From NCBI RefSeq assembly GCF_001931485.1, contig NZ_MSDV01000020.1, positions 1-64,000 of the forward strand: a DNA stretch of 64,000 bases. Direction: 5' to 3'. The position numbers and the translations under genes are program-made. How positions within the stretch are numbered: the first letter of the stretch is position 1; the number at the start of each line of letters is the position of its first letter. This DNA is from Burkholderia sp. SRS-W-2-2016 (lineage in GTDB: Bacteria; Pseudomonadota; Gammaproteobacteria; Burkholderiales; Burkholderiaceae). The notes under the pieces are model-generated. The model made no database searches. It was not told where the DNA came from and saw nothing but the letters and a program-made list of their open reading frames with translations. Of this stretch, positions 1 to 9,726 are shown one piece after another.

Positions 1-1173
1 GGTGGAACCTGGCCGGACGTGCGGGCCTTCATGCACAGTCAGGCTTACGGTGACGCGAAGCAGTACGTCGAATCGTTCGACTGGTCGGGGGGCGGGAAGA
101 ATGCTCAGGCCGAGACTCAGGCGTGGTTGAAGGTGCTGAAGGAGGAAGACGACAAGCTACGGGCGGCATCGAGCCTGGTTGCTTTTGTGGCTCCCGACAA
201 TTCGCCGTGGCTGAGAAGTCCCCCCGTCTTCGACGTGCCCAACCCCGTACTTCCCGCCGCAGCGGAAGCGGAAGCATCGGTCCTGACGCGGATATTGACG
301 AAACTGACATCGCTGCCAGTCATTGCCGGGATTGCACTGCTTACCTATTCACCGGGTCTGAACGAAGGGGAAGACGAGGAGCTGGAAAAAATCCGCCGGC
401 AGCAGGAAACCTATGCGCGTCAGAAGAAGCTGGCGATTCCTGCGCCGCAGGTGAAGACCGTTGTCCAGGTCAATACGGTCAACAACGAGTGCAAGCCGCA
501 GACGGAAATCAACAAGCAGAACGGGGCGAAATGCGAGAACGATGGCTACGTCCTGATGGAGAGGTCGCTTCGCTACAAACGGCTTGTCGATCCACCGAAG
601 GGCCGGGGCCTCGACGGCCTGTTCGAGAAGCAGGGCGATATGAGCGCACCGAACCCGATGCCGAATATCGTGAGCGAGCCACCACCCGGAGGCAAGCTCG
701 TGTTCATTCCTGAAACCATGAGGCCGCCGAAGCCAGAATACAAGATGCTCAGCCCGGAGGCGACGAGTCCGGTAGCCTATCCGCTGTTCGTGGTATTCGA
801 AGCAAAGCACATATCGAAGAGCTTCGATCCCGACGATACCGAGGGTATAAAGAAGGAAACAAAGCGGCGGCTGGGGGAAACCTGTGATGGCACGCAGATG
901 AGTGTGCCGTGGACTGAAGAACGGATTCCTCAGGCTCTGAACCGAGGTACTAGAGCTGGGAATCTGACTCTAGAGGCTAGTCTAAAAAAAGAACAAAAGA
1001 TTCGTGATAGCCGATATGCGCGTTGGATTTTCGTTTGCCTCCCCGGCGCAACCGGATCATCGTCCAAGCTGTTCGTGTTGATTGATGTGGTAAGGGCTGG
1101 AATGAACATTGACAAGCCAGCCCAGCCTGCCTCACCTTCTCCTGGTACTAGTACATCTGAGAGTTTCGAATGA
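1..1173 (+). CDS. Polymorphic nuclease toxin, 3' part (probable type VI secretion effector, PoNe-like)
   Basis: The frame is open from the first base of the window, so the gene may begin further left; the GTG at 19 is only the first possible start inside the window. The visible part is about 390 residues. Counting from that GTG, it has a short hydrophobic stretch near residues 98-110, a charged helix near 115-137, and a C-terminal region with D199 (RGLDG) and a strand ending in E261-A-K263 (VVFEAKH). The D...ExK spacing fits a PD-(D/E)xK restriction-endonuclease-like toxin fold. The next gene overlaps the stop codon by four bases (ATGA) and encodes a DUF1910/DUF1911 protein, the known immunity family (PoNi) of PoNe DNase effectors. 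That makes this the cognate toxin by context. Any PAAR, VgrG or other delivery domain would lie outside the window. The nuclease assignment is motif-based inference. Confidence 0.65.
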   Translation, partial: GGTWPDVRAFMHSQAYGDAKQYVESFDWSGGGKNAQAETQAWLKVLKEEDDKLRAASSLVAFVAPDNSPWLRSPPVFDVPNPVLPAAAEAEASVLTRILTKLTSLPVIAGIALLTYSPGLNEGEDEELEKIRRQQETYARQKKLAIPAPQVKTVVQVNTVNNECKPQTEINKQNGAKCENDGYVLMERSLRYKRLVDPPKGRGLDGLFEKQGDMSAPNPMPNIVSEPPPGGKLVFIPETMRPPKPEYKMLSPEATSPVAYPLFVVFEAKHISKSFDPDDTEGIKKETKRRLGETCDGTQMSVPWTEERIPQALNRGTRAGNLTLEASLKKEQKIRDSRYARWIFVCLPGATGSSSKLFVLIDVVRAGMNIDKPAQPASPSPGTSTSESFE

Positions 1174-2195
1174 CTGATTTCAACAAAACCCGGCGGCAGA
1201 AATTTCTGGATGAGAAGACGTACCTGGATAATAAGTACAGCTATAGCTATGGTATTGAACTCGCAAGTGAATCGCTGGCTTCAGACAAGCCTAAGGCACC
1301 CGGCGCCGATGCGAGTAACCGATGGGCAATAGCGTCCAAGAGTCTGCAATTGCTTCTCCTGCAGTACACGGCAGGCTCTCCAGTCGGAGAATTGAAGGCG
1401 CTGTTACCTGAGATTATCGAGCGCTTTGATATCTACATTCAGCACGAGGTTTCGCCACGCAGTAAGAACCCGCCCGAGAATGTGGCTGACACACTGGAGA
1501 TTACCCAGCTTGACGCGTACGTGTATGTGTTCTGGCTGCTGGCGCTATGCAGGCTACTGGGCCATTCCGAGTTCATTCCCAAGATAATCGGTTGGGTGGA
1601 CAAGACCCGGGAGTACAACCGGGGGCGTGACGGCCTTTTCGAAAACGTAGTGCAGGCACTGACTGGCACGCACGTTGAAGCGCCTCGCGTGGTGCTCCAT
1701 GCCGTGCCGTATCGCCCGCTCGCGAGTGCGACGGTAAGAGCGCCACAAGAGAGGCCCGCGCTGGTCAATGAGTTTGTCGATGGCTGGTACAAAGGCATGA
1801 AGCCGGCTTACTGGCATGGCGCGCACACGGACGGCCTGTACTTCGGCTACTGGTGCCTGGAAGCCGCGCTGGTGACGGTGCTGTGGGACATTGATGACAG
1901 CAGCTATCGCGACAATCTCGTGTATCCGAAGGACCTGGTGGACTACGCGCGCCAGCAACAGGCCGCAGCCCGCGCCGCTGACACGCCGAAGCCGCATATC
2001 TCGCGTCGAACCGGCGAGCAATGCCCGCATGCAGGGCGCTGGGGGGTTCTCGAATCGCCGGGGGCATTCGTCCAGGAGCGCTTCTTCAAGGAGGGCGATA
2101 CGTTCCCCGCGGGCATCGGTCGCGACGGCAAGGAAGGCCCGGTGACGTGGGTCGTGATGGGTCGTGAGGATGGTGGTCCGACCCGCGAAGACTGA
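1170..2195 (+). CDS. PoNi-type immunity protein (DUF1910/DUF1911)
   Basis: This 341-residue cytoplasmic protein is predicted to neutralise the toxin encoded just upstream, with which it is translationally coupled (ATGA overlap). Residues about 5-150 fit the DUF1910/PoNi N-terminal helical domain (SYSYGIELAS; ITQLDAYVYVFWLLALCRLL). Residues about 195-262 fit DUF1911/PoNi C-terminal, with the characteristic WHGAHTDGLYFGYWCLEAA segment at 215-233. A C-terminal extension of about 60 residues follows (278-335, with QCPHAGRW, RFFKEGDTFP and a final TWVV). It is not part of the PoNi core and resembles short modules I associate with T6SS toxin and immunity proteins. DUF1911 proteins as DNase-specific immunity factors are established; specificity for this toxin is inferred from adjacency. 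Confidence 0.8.
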   Translation: MTDFNKTRRQKFLDEKTYLDNKYSYSYGIELASESLASDKPKAPGADASNRWAIASKSLQLLLLQYTAGSPVGELKALLPEIIERFDIYIQHEVSPRSKNPPENVADTLEITQLDAYVYVFWLLALCRLLGHSEFIPKIIGWVDKTREYNRGRDGLFENVVQALTGTHVEAPRVVLHAVPYRPLASATVRAPQERPALVNEFVDGWYKGMKPAYWHGAHTDGLYFGYWCLEAALVTVLWDIDDSSYRDNLVYPKDLVDYARQQQAAARAADTPKPHISRRTGEQCPHAGRWGVLESPGAFVQERFFKEGDTFPAGIGRDGKEGPVTWVVMGREDGGPTRED

Positions 2196-2572
2196 AGGCA
2201 TGATCCTTGAGGGAAATTTCGGCACCCGGACGCGGTGCCGCTTTTCGTGTCACCGCTAGCCTCGGTGCTCGTCCACGAGCGCACGCCTGGTGAATTGCGC
2301 GTCGCCACGGAAAGCGCAGATGAAGGCCGCGCGGTTCTCTGCTTGTTGATGTTCGTCCAAAACTGACCCACGGGGAGTGCGGCGCGGTCATTGCTTCCGT
2401 CTGGCTCGCCAATAGAAAACGTAAGCCAGAGCTTCGGCTGACTGTCGGGCTGAAGGTCCTGCTTGGACGGCGGTCCGCGTTATGCGCCGACGGGGCGGTT
2501 TGTTATGCTGTCGCTTCAATTCCGGCGGCGGCTTGCGGGCCCCGCTCGCCAGCCACCGCCTGATCCGAATCC
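2196..2572. other. Intergenic region between immunity gene and recC
   Basis: Apart from the hairpin at 2220-2245 there is no convincing gene. Bases 2344-2372 read like a fragment often seen at ends of unrelated mobile elements (TCCAAAACTGACCCAC), but no inverted-repeat partner or transposase is present. The recC promoter must lie in the last part; TATGCT at 2505-2510 is a possible -10 box without a good -35. Confidence 0.4.
2220..2245 (+). terminator. Probable terminator after the toxin-immunity pair
   Basis: A 7-bp stem (CGGCACC/GGTGCCG, 2220-2226 with 2234-2240) around a 7-nt loop is followed by CTTTT. It lies 25 bp after the immunity gene stop. The T-run is short, so termination strength is uncertain. 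Confidence 0.5.
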
Positions 2573-5500
2573 ATGCTTCAACTCTTCTACTCGAACCGCT
2601 ACGAAACGCTGGTCGGCGCGCTGCTCGACGACCTCGGAGAGGCGCCGTCCGACCCGTGGACCGCGCGTCCGGTGATCGTGCCGAGCGCGGCCGTGCGCCG
2701 GCGGCTCGAACTCGATATCGCCGCGCGCCAGGGCATCTGCGCGAACATCGACTTCGGTTATCTCGCGCAATGGCTGTGGGCGCGGATCGGCGGCGTGATC
2801 GACGTGCCGAAGCATTCGCCGTTCGCGCCGGACCGGCTCGTGTGGCGCTGCTACCGGCTGCTCGCCGACGCGGACGAAGCGCTGCCGTGGAACGCGTCGC
2901 CGCGTCTGCGCACCTATCTGGACGCGGCCGATCCGTCGATGCGCTACGAACTCGCGCGACGCGTCGCGACCGTGCTCGACCACTATCTGACCTATCGCCC
3001 GGAGTGGCTGCTGCAATGGCAGAAGGGCGGCTCGATCTTCGCGAGCGGCACACCCGACGACACGGGTCCCCGTTTGACCGGCGCGAGCGAGTCGGCGCGC
3101 GAGGACGAGCGCTGGCAGGCCGCGTTGTGGCGCGCGGTGCTGGCCGAACTGGCGCAAAGCGCGGAAGAAGCGAGCGGCGCCGCGCGCGGTTCCGTCAACG
3201 CGCTGCCGCCCGCGTATCGCTTCCTCGATGAAATCGGCAAGCTCGATCTCGACGCGATTTCGAAAGCGCAGTGGCCCGAGGCGGTCAGCGTGTTCGCGCT
3301 GCCGACCATGCCGCCGCTGCATGTCGCGCTGCTACGCGCGTTGTCGCGCTGGATCGACGTACGCCTGTACGTGATGAATCCGTGCCGCGAGTTCTGGTTC
3401 GACGTGGTCAGCGAAGGGCGCGTGCAGGCGCTCGACGCGGCCGGCAAGCTCGACTATCAGGAAGTCGGCCATCCGCTGCTGGCCGAATGGGGCCGCCAGA
3501 CCCAGGCGCAACTGCATATGCTGCACGAGCTGACCGAAAGCGCGGCGTCGGCGGAGACCGGCGAGTTCAGCGAGAACCCCGAACCGAGCTGGCTCGCCGC
3601 GGTGCAGAACGGCATCCTCGAACTGCGCGCGGAGAGCGACGCGGAAGAGTTGCCGATCGAACGCGGGATCGAGGTGCACGTGTGCCACAGCCTGTCGCGC
3701 CAGCTCGAAGTGCTGCACGACCGCCTGCTCGGCTGGTTCGACGAATTCGACGACTTGCAGCCGTCGGATGTGCTGGTCGCGGTCTCGGATCTGGCCGCGG
3801 CCGGCCCGCTGATCGACGCCGTGTTCGGCACCACGCCGGCCGGCGACACGCGTCGCATTCCGTACCGGATCACCGGCTTGCCGCCGTCGCAGGCGAACCC
3901 GGTCGCGCGTCTGCTGCTCGACTGGCTCGCGCTGCCCGAGCGCAGCGTCGGCGCGCCGGATCTGATCGAATGGCTGCGCGTCGATGCGATCGCTGTGCGC
4001 TACGGGATCGATGCGAACGCTTTGGAGGCCGCGCAGGAATGGCTCGCGGCGGCCGGCGCGCGGCGCGGGCTCGCGCCGCTCGAACCGGTCGGCGAGCACG
4101 TGCCGGTCGCGCGCCATACGTTCGCCGATGCGCTGACGCGGCTCTATCTCGGCTACGCGATGCCGGCCGGCGGCGAGCCGGTCGATGCGTGGCTGCCGGT
4201 CGAAGGCGCGGACGGCTCGGGCGCGGAACTGCTCGGCCGGCTGTCGCGCTTCGTTGAAGATGTCGAGAGCTTCGCGGCGAACTGCGCGCTCGAACGCACG
4301 CCGGCCGAGTGGTCGCAGCTGCTGCTCGAAACGCTCGGCCAATGCTTCGACGGCGGCGTCGAGTTCGCCGATTCGCTGGCGGCGGTGCGCGATGCGCTCG
4401 ACGCGATGAGCGCCGCGATGCAGGCGGGCGCGCAGCAGGTGCCGTTGCCGGCGTCGGTGGTGCGCAGCGCGCTCAGCGAAGCGCTCGACGACCCCGCGCG
4501 CGGCGGCGTGCCGTGGGGCAGCGTGACGTTCTCATCGCTGACCAGCTTGCGCGGCTTGCCGTTCCGCGTCGTGTGTCTGGTCGGCATGGACGACGGCGTG
4601 CTGCCGTCGCTCGCGCGGGCCGACGAGTTCGATCTGATGGCCGCGTTCGGCAAGGCCGGTGACCGCCAGCGCCGCGACGACGAGCGCAATCTGTTTCTCG
4701 AGCTGCTGCTGGCCGCGCGCGAGCGGCTCTTCATTTCGTACACCGGCCGCAGCATTCGCGACAACGCGCCGTTGCCGCCGGCCGCGCTGGTCGATGAACT
4801 GCTCGACCACCTCGCGCAGGTGTCGGCGGGCGAACACGCGAGTCCCGCGGAGGTCGAGCACGCGCGGCGCGAGTTCCTGGTCGAGCATCCGTTGCAGGCG
4901 TTCGCATCGGACTATTTCGCCGCGCAGCCCGATCTGTTCACTTACGACGCCGACCGCGCCGAACTCGCGACGCTGCTCGCCGAACCGCAGCATGCGCCCG
5001 CCGCGCCGTTCTTCGACCAGCCGTTGCCGCCGGAAGACACGCGGGAAATCGAGTTCGACGACTTCGTGCGTTTCTGGCGTCATCCGGCGCGCGCGCTGCT
5101 GCGCGATCGCCTCGGCATCGCGCTCGCCGATGCGCAGGGCGAGCTGCTCGATACCGAGCCGTTCGAACTCGACTACGCGGGCCGCGACGCGCTCGCCGAC
5201 CGTCTGCTGCCGGTGCTGCTCGATACCGATACCGACGACGACACGATGTTCGGCCGCGTACAGCGCGTCGCCGCCGCAAGCCCCGAACTGCCCAACGGCG
5301 CGACCGGCGCGGTATGGCGTTCGCGCGAACTGAACGCGTTGCGTCAACTGGCGCTCGCGGTGCGCCGCGAAGTGGCGTCGGGCGTCGAGCGCCTGCCGTT
5401 CGCGCTGGAGATCAAGCCGCGCTGGCCGTCGTTCGACGACAGCGCCGCTCACGGCCAAGGCCCGATCCGGCTGTTCGGTGCGTACGACGCGCCGCTGCGC

Positions 5501-6013
5501 GAGGCCGCGGAGGCCACCGCTGCCACCGCTGCAACCCAACCACCGCTGCAATTGCGCGGCACCCTGAATCTGCTGACTGGAACCGGACAGGTGATTTTTC
5601 GTTACGCCAAGGCCACCGCGCGCGACTACCTGTCCGCGTGGCTCGCGCATCTGGTCTATTGCGCGGCGCAGCCTCAGGGGCCGCGCCGCACGGTCTGGCA
5701 TGGCAGCGGCGAGAGCTTCGAGTTCGCGCCGGTCGCCGCGCCGCTCGAACAACTCGCGCCGCTCGTCGCGCTGTATCGCGCGGGCCGCCGGTTGCCGCTG
5801 CGCTTTTTCCCGAAGAGCGCGTGGACCAAGGTCAGCGAGAGCGACTCCGCTGCACAAGGCGTGTGGATCAACGACCGCGTGCGCGGCGAATCCGACGACC
5901 CGGCATTGCGCATCGCGCTGCGCGGCACGCCGCTCACGCTCGACGAACCGTTCGGCAGCCTCGCCGCGCTGGTCTACAAGCCGTTGCTGCAACATCTGCG
6001 GAGCGTGTCATGA
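2573..6013 (+). CDS. recC: RecBCD enzyme subunit RecC (exonuclease V gamma)
   Basis: The 1146-residue protein is close to the usual RecC length. RecC forms the Chi-recognising scaffold of the RecBCD helicase-nuclease, which processes double-strand DNA ends for RecA-dependent repair. The N-terminus (LQLFYSNRYETLVGALL) is typical of the family. The helicase-like fold is recognisable in segments such as TFSSLTSLRGLPFRVVCLVGMDD (about residue 650), which correspond to inactivated SF1 motifs; there is no intact Walker A, as expected for RecC. The stop codon overlaps the recB start (ATGA at 6010-6013), and recD overlaps recB in the same way, so the three subunits are translationally coupled. This is first in the operon; its ribosome-binding site is weak. 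Confidence 0.95.
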   Translation: MLQLFYSNRYETLVGALLDDLGEAPSDPWTARPVIVPSAAVRRRLELDIAARQGICANIDFGYLAQWLWARIGGVIDVPKHSPFAPDRLVWRCYRLLADADEALPWNASPRLRTYLDAADPSMRYELARRVATVLDHYLTYRPEWLLQWQKGGSIFASGTPDDTGPRLTGASESAREDERWQAALWRAVLAELAQSAEEASGAARGSVNALPPAYRFLDEIGKLDLDAISKAQWPEAVSVFALPTMPPLHVALLRALSRWIDVRLYVMNPCREFWFDVVSEGRVQALDAAGKLDYQEVGHPLLAEWGRQTQAQLHMLHELTESAASAETGEFSENPEPSWLAAVQNGILELRAESDAEELPIERGIEVHVCHSLSRQLEVLHDRLLGWFDEFDDLQPSDVLVAVSDLAAAGPLIDAVFGTTPAGDTRRIPYRITGLPPSQANPVARLLLDWLALPERSVGAPDLIEWLRVDAIAVRYGIDANALEAAQEWLAAAGARRGLAPLEPVGEHVPVARHTFADALTRLYLGYAMPAGGEPVDAWLPVEGADGSGAELLGRLSRFVEDVESFAANCALERTPAEWSQLLLETLGQCFDGGVEFADSLAAVRDALDAMSAAMQAGAQQVPLPASVVRSALSEALDDPARGGVPWGSVTFSSLTSLRGLPFRVVCLVGMDDGVLPSLARADEFDLMAAFGKAGDRQRRDDERNLFLELLLAARERLFISYTGRSIRDNAPLPPAALVDELLDHLAQVSAGEHASPAEVEHARREFLVEHPLQAFASDYFAAQPDLFTYDADRAELATLLAEPQHAPAAPFFDQPLPPEDTREIEFDDFVRFWRHPARALLRDRLGIALADAQGELLDTEPFELDYAGRDALADRLLPVLLDTDTDDDTMFGRVQRVAAASPELPNGATGAVWRSRELNALRQLALAVRREVASGVERLPFALEIKPRWPSFDDSAAHGQGPIRLFGAYDAPLREAAEATAATAATQPPLQLRGTLNLLTGTGQVIFRYAKATARDYLSAWLAHLVYCAAQPQGPRRTVWHGSGESFEFAPVAAPLEQLAPLVALYRAGRRLPLRFFPKSAWTKVSESDSAAQGVWINDRVRGESDDPALRIALRGTPLTLDEPFGSLAALVYKPLLQHLRSVS

Positions 6014-9000
6014 GCGACGCGCTGCATCATCAGGCACTGGTCGCCGACGAACTCGACGTATTCGCGTGCGCGCTCGACGGCGTGAACCAGATCGAAGCAT
6101 CGGCGGGCACCGGCAAGACGTGGAATATCTGCGCGCTGTACGTGCGCCTGCTGCTCGAAAAGAACCTGAACGCCGATCAGATCCTCGTCGTCACGTTCAC
6201 GAAGGCGGCGACCGCCGAGCTGCATGAGCGGATTCGCGGCCGGCTCGCGGAGCTGCATCGCGCGATCGAGATGGACGACGACGGCGGCGATCCGTTCGTG
6301 CGCCGGCTGTTCGAAACGACGCTCGCGCCGGAAAACGGCATTGAGCGCGACGCCGCGTTGAAGGTCGTGCGCCGCGCGCTGCGCACCTTCGATCAGGCCG
6401 CGATCCACACGATCCACGCGTTCTGCCAACGCGCGTTGCAGGAGGCGCCGTTCGCCGCCGCGATGCCGTTCGCGTTCGAGATGGAAGCCGACGACGCCGC
6501 GCTGCGCTTCGAGCTCGCCGCCGATTTCTGGCGCGAGCAGGTCGAGCCGGTCGCGCACGCGCATCCGGCGTTCGCCGCGTGGCTGGTCGCGAAACGCGCG
6601 GGCCCCGCGTCGCTCGACGAGCAGCTCGCGCGACGCCTGAAAAAGCCGCTCGCGCAGCTGCGCTGGGGCAATGTCGCGGCCGATGGCGCGAGCGCCGATG
6701 CGCAGGCCGGCTTCGACGCCGCGTGCGAACTGTGGCAGGCCGAGCGCGACGCGATCGTCGCGCTGCTCAACGACGCGCAGGAGCGTCTGAGCAAGACCAG
6801 CCACAAGCCCGAGCACGTTAGCGCCGCGATTGCCGCGTGGAACGACTACTTCGCGCAGGGCGACTGCCACGCGGCGCCGCCGCGCGCCGCGTTGAAGCTG
6901 ACCGTGTCGGCGTTGAAGAAGGCGACCAAGGTCAAGTTCGAGCCGCCCGCGCATCCGTTCTTCGAGCACGCGGAGGCGCTCGCGGCGGCGGTGGTCGCGG
7001 CCGAAGCCGCGCAGCGCGCGCGCTGGCTCGCGCTGGTGCAGACGTGGCTCGACTACGCGCCGGTCGAACTGGTCGCGCGCAAACGCACCCGCCGGGTGGT
7101 GTCGTTCGACGATCTGCTCGCGAACCTGTATCGCGCGCTGGCCGCGCATCCGTGGCTCGCCGAGGCGCTGCGCAGCCGCTATCCGGCCGCGCTGATCGAC
7201 GAGTTCCAGGATACCGATCCGTTGCAGTTCGCGATCTTCAGCCGGATCTTCGCGCCGGCCGGGCCGCTGTTTCTGGTCGGCGATCCGAAGCAGGCGATCT
7301 ACAGCTTCCGCGCGGCCGATCTGCACACCTATCTGGCGGCGCGCGAGTCGGCTTCCGCGTGCTACACGCTGGCGGTCAACCAGCGCTCGACCGCGCCGAT
7401 CGTCGACGCGTGCAACCGGGTGTTCGAAGCGAACCCGCGCGCGTTCGTGCTCGACGGGCTCGACTATCAGCCGGTGCGCGCGGGCGAGCGGCGCCGCGCG
7501 CCGTTCGTCGATGCGGATGTTGCCGCGGACGAACGCGATTTCCGCGTCTGGACATTGCCGCAAGGCGACGCCGCGCTAAGCAAACGCGACGCGCAGCGCG
7601 CCGCGAGCGAGGCGTGCGCGGCCGAGATCGTGCGGCTGCTGCGCGGCGCGCGCGGCGGCGCGGTGACGCTCGGCGAACGGGCGCTCGCGCCGGGCGATAT
7701 CGCGGTGCTGGTGCAGACCCACAAGCAGGGCAGCCTCGTCAAACGGGTGCTGGCGGCGTGGGGCGTCGGCAGCGTGGAGCTCGCGCAGGCGTCGGTGTTC
7801 GCGACGCTCGACGCTGAGCAGATCGAACGCGTGCTGGCGGCAATCGATACCCCCGGCGATCTGCGCCGGCTGCGCGCCGCGCTCGCGACCGACTGGCTCG
7901 GGCTCGACGCGGCCGCGCTATGGCGTCTGACCCAGGTCGCGGACGCGCCGGCGGTGCCTGACGATCCGACGCAAGCCGCCGATGCGATGGGCTGGGTCGA
8001 ACGTTTCTCGCGCTACCGGATGCTGTGGCACGACCGCGGCTTCGCGGTGATGTGGCGCACGCTGATGCGCGAGTTGCGGGTCGCGCAACGGCTCGTCGCC
8101 GGTGTGGATGGCGAGCGCCGTCTGACCAACGTGAACCACCTCGCCGAACTGATGCAGGCGCGCGCGGCGACCCAGCCGGGCATCGCGCCGACCTTGCGCT
8201 GGCTCGCCGCGCAGCGCGAGCAGGGCGGCGGCGAAGACGCGCAATTGCGGCTCGAATCGGACCGCAACCTGGTGCAGATCGTCACCGTGCACAAGTCGAA
8301 GGGTCTCGAATACGCGGTCGTGTTCTGCCCGTTCCTGAACGACGGCGGCTTGCGCGAACCGCCGTCGTCGGGCTTGCCCGATGCGCGCGAATATCACGAC
8401 GACAGCGGCGACGCGGTGCTGCATTACGGCTGCGACGACGAAGAGGCCGAGCGGGCGTCGCGTTACGCGGTGCGCGAGCAGGCGGCGGAGCGCGCGCGGC
8501 TCGTCTACGTGGCGCTCACGCGCGCGGTGTATCGCTGCTATCTGGTCGCCGGCACCTATCTGTCGGCGCGCTCGACCAAGGAGTCGCGCCGCAGCGTGCT
8601 GAACTGGCTGATCGGCGGCGCGGGCCACACGTTCGACGCCTGGCTCGCGGAGCCGCCCGACGAAGCGGCGCTCGCCGCCAGCTGGCAGGCGCTCGGCGGC
8701 GGCTCGATCAGCTTGCAGCCGCTGCCCGAAGTGACGCGCCGCGTGCCGCTCGAAACCTTGCAGGATCAGAGCGCGCATCTGCTGGCGCGCGCAACCCGGC
8801 GGCCGCTGCGCGATCAGTGGCGGATGGCGAGCTTCAGCGGACTGATCGCGGCGGGCGGCAGGAGCGCCGACGCGCACGTGCAGGCGCCGCACGAAGAGGT
8901 GCGGCCCGATCACGATGAAATCGTCGACGCGCTGGAGGCGGCGCCGCTGCTCGCGCCGCTGCCGGCGACGCCGGCGCCCACCCACGCGGACGACGACATT

Positions 9001-9726
9001 CTCGGGTTCCCGCGCGGCGCGGCGGCCGGCGAGTGTCTGCACCGGATGTTCGAACTCGCCGATTTCAGCGATCCCGACACGTGGCGCGACGCGATCATCG
9101 GCGCGCTGCGCGAGCGGCCCGCGCCGGCCGAACCGGAACTCGCGGTGCGTTTGCCCGCGATGATGCAGCGGCTGCTGGCCGATGTGGTCTCGACCGAGCT
9201 GGTGCCGGGGATGACGCTCGCGCAGCTGAATCCGCGTCGCCGGCTGAACGAAATGGAGTTTCTGTTCGCCGCGCCGTCGCTCGATTTTCCGGCGCTGCGC
9301 GAGCTGCTGATCGAATACGGTTACCCCGATGTCGCGCTGGAGCCCGGTGTGCTGCGCGGCTTCGTCAAAGGATTTATCGACATGATCGTCGAGCATGACG
9401 GCCGCTTCTGGATCGTCGACTGGAAATCGAACCATCTCGGCGATAGCGCCGCCGATTACTCGGCCGCGCCGCTCGAAGCGGCGATGGCGAGCCACGCGTA
9501 CCACCTGCAGGCGCTGCTTTATACGGTCGCGCTGCATCGCTATCTGAAGACGCGGGTGCGCAACTATGCGTACGACACGCATATCGGCGGCTACCTGTAT
9601 CTGTTCGTGCGCGGCGTGCGGCCCGACTGGCGCGATGCCGACGGCGCGGCCGGCGTGCACGTGCGGCGCGCGCCGTTCGAACTGGTGGCGCTGCTCGATG
9701 CGGCGATGATCGGAGGTGGCGCATGA
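6010..9726 (+). CDS. recB: RecBCD enzyme subunit RecB (3'-5' helicase and nuclease)
   Basis: The 1238-residue SF1A helicase has a C-terminal nuclease. I chose the ATG at 6010, which overlaps the recC stop; the frame is open further upstream, but that stretch lies inside recC. Helicase motifs are in order: Walker A ASAGTGKT at 30-37, Walker B LIDEFQDTDPLQ near 397-408, GDPKQAIYSFR near 425, TVHKSKGLEY near 760, and VYVALTRA near 830. The C-terminal RecB nuclease domain carries GFVKGFIDMI and the DWKSNH motif (D near 1137), matching the catalytic Asp/Lys of the family, so both activities look intact. It drives the 3'-5' motor, cuts both strands and loads RecA after Chi. It is slightly longer than the E. 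coli protein. Confidence 0.96.
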   Translation: MSDALHHQALVADELDVFACALDGVNQIEASAGTGKTWNICALYVRLLLEKNLNADQILVVTFTKAATAELHERIRGRLAELHRAIEMDDDGGDPFVRRLFETTLAPENGIERDAALKVVRRALRTFDQAAIHTIHAFCQRALQEAPFAAAMPFAFEMEADDAALRFELAADFWREQVEPVAHAHPAFAAWLVAKRAGPASLDEQLARRLKKPLAQLRWGNVAADGASADAQAGFDAACELWQAERDAIVALLNDAQERLSKTSHKPEHVSAAIAAWNDYFAQGDCHAAPPRAALKLTVSALKKATKVKFEPPAHPFFEHAEALAAAVVAAEAAQRARWLALVQTWLDYAPVELVARKRTRRVVSFDDLLANLYRALAAHPWLAEALRSRYPAALIDEFQDTDPLQFAIFSRIFAPAGPLFLVGDPKQAIYSFRAADLHTYLAARESASACYTLAVNQRSTAPIVDACNRVFEANPRAFVLDGLDYQPVRAGERRRAPFVDADVAADERDFRVWTLPQGDAALSKRDAQRAASEACAAEIVRLLRGARGGAVTLGERALAPGDIAVLVQTHKQGSLVKRVLAAWGVGSVELAQASVFATLDAEQIERVLAAIDTPGDLRRLRAALATDWLGLDAAALWRLTQVADAPAVPDDPTQAADAMGWVERFSRYRMLWHDRGFAVMWRTLMRELRVAQRLVAGVDGERRLTNVNHLAELMQARAATQPGIAPTLRWLAAQREQGGGEDAQLRLESDRNLVQIVTVHKSKGLEYAVVFCPFLNDGGLREPPSSGLPDAREYHDDSGDAVLHYGCDDEEAERASRYAVREQAAERARLVYVALTRAVYRCYLVAGTYLSARSTKESRRSVLNWLIGGAGHTFDAWLAEPPDEAALAASWQALGGGSISLQPLPEVTRRVPLETLQDQSAHLLARATRRPLRDQWRMASFSGLIAAGGRSADAHVQAPHEEVRPDHDEIVDALEAAPLLAPLPATPAPTHADDDILGFPRGAAAGECLHRMFELADFSDPDTWRDAIIGALRERPAPAEPELAVRLPAMMQRLLADVVSTELVPGMTLAQLNPRRRLNEMEFLFAAPSLDFPALRELLIEYGYPDVALEPGVLRGFVKGFIDMIVEHDGRFWIVDWKSNHLGDSAADYSAAPLEAAMASHAYHLQALLYTVALHRYLKTRVRNYAYDTHIGGYLYLFVRGVRPDWRDADGAAGVHVRRAPFELVALLDAAMIGGGA

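Noticed and set aside
2344..2372. Insertion-sequence scar upstream of recC
   Set aside because: The TCCAAAACTGACCCAC stretch looks familiar from ends of mobile elements, but no second end or transposase fragment is present.
5314..6009. Upstream in-frame extension of recB inside recC
   Set aside because: The segment overlaps recC in another frame, is Arg/Ala-rich and has no RecB similarity; the ATG at 6010 overlapping the recC stop is the natural start.
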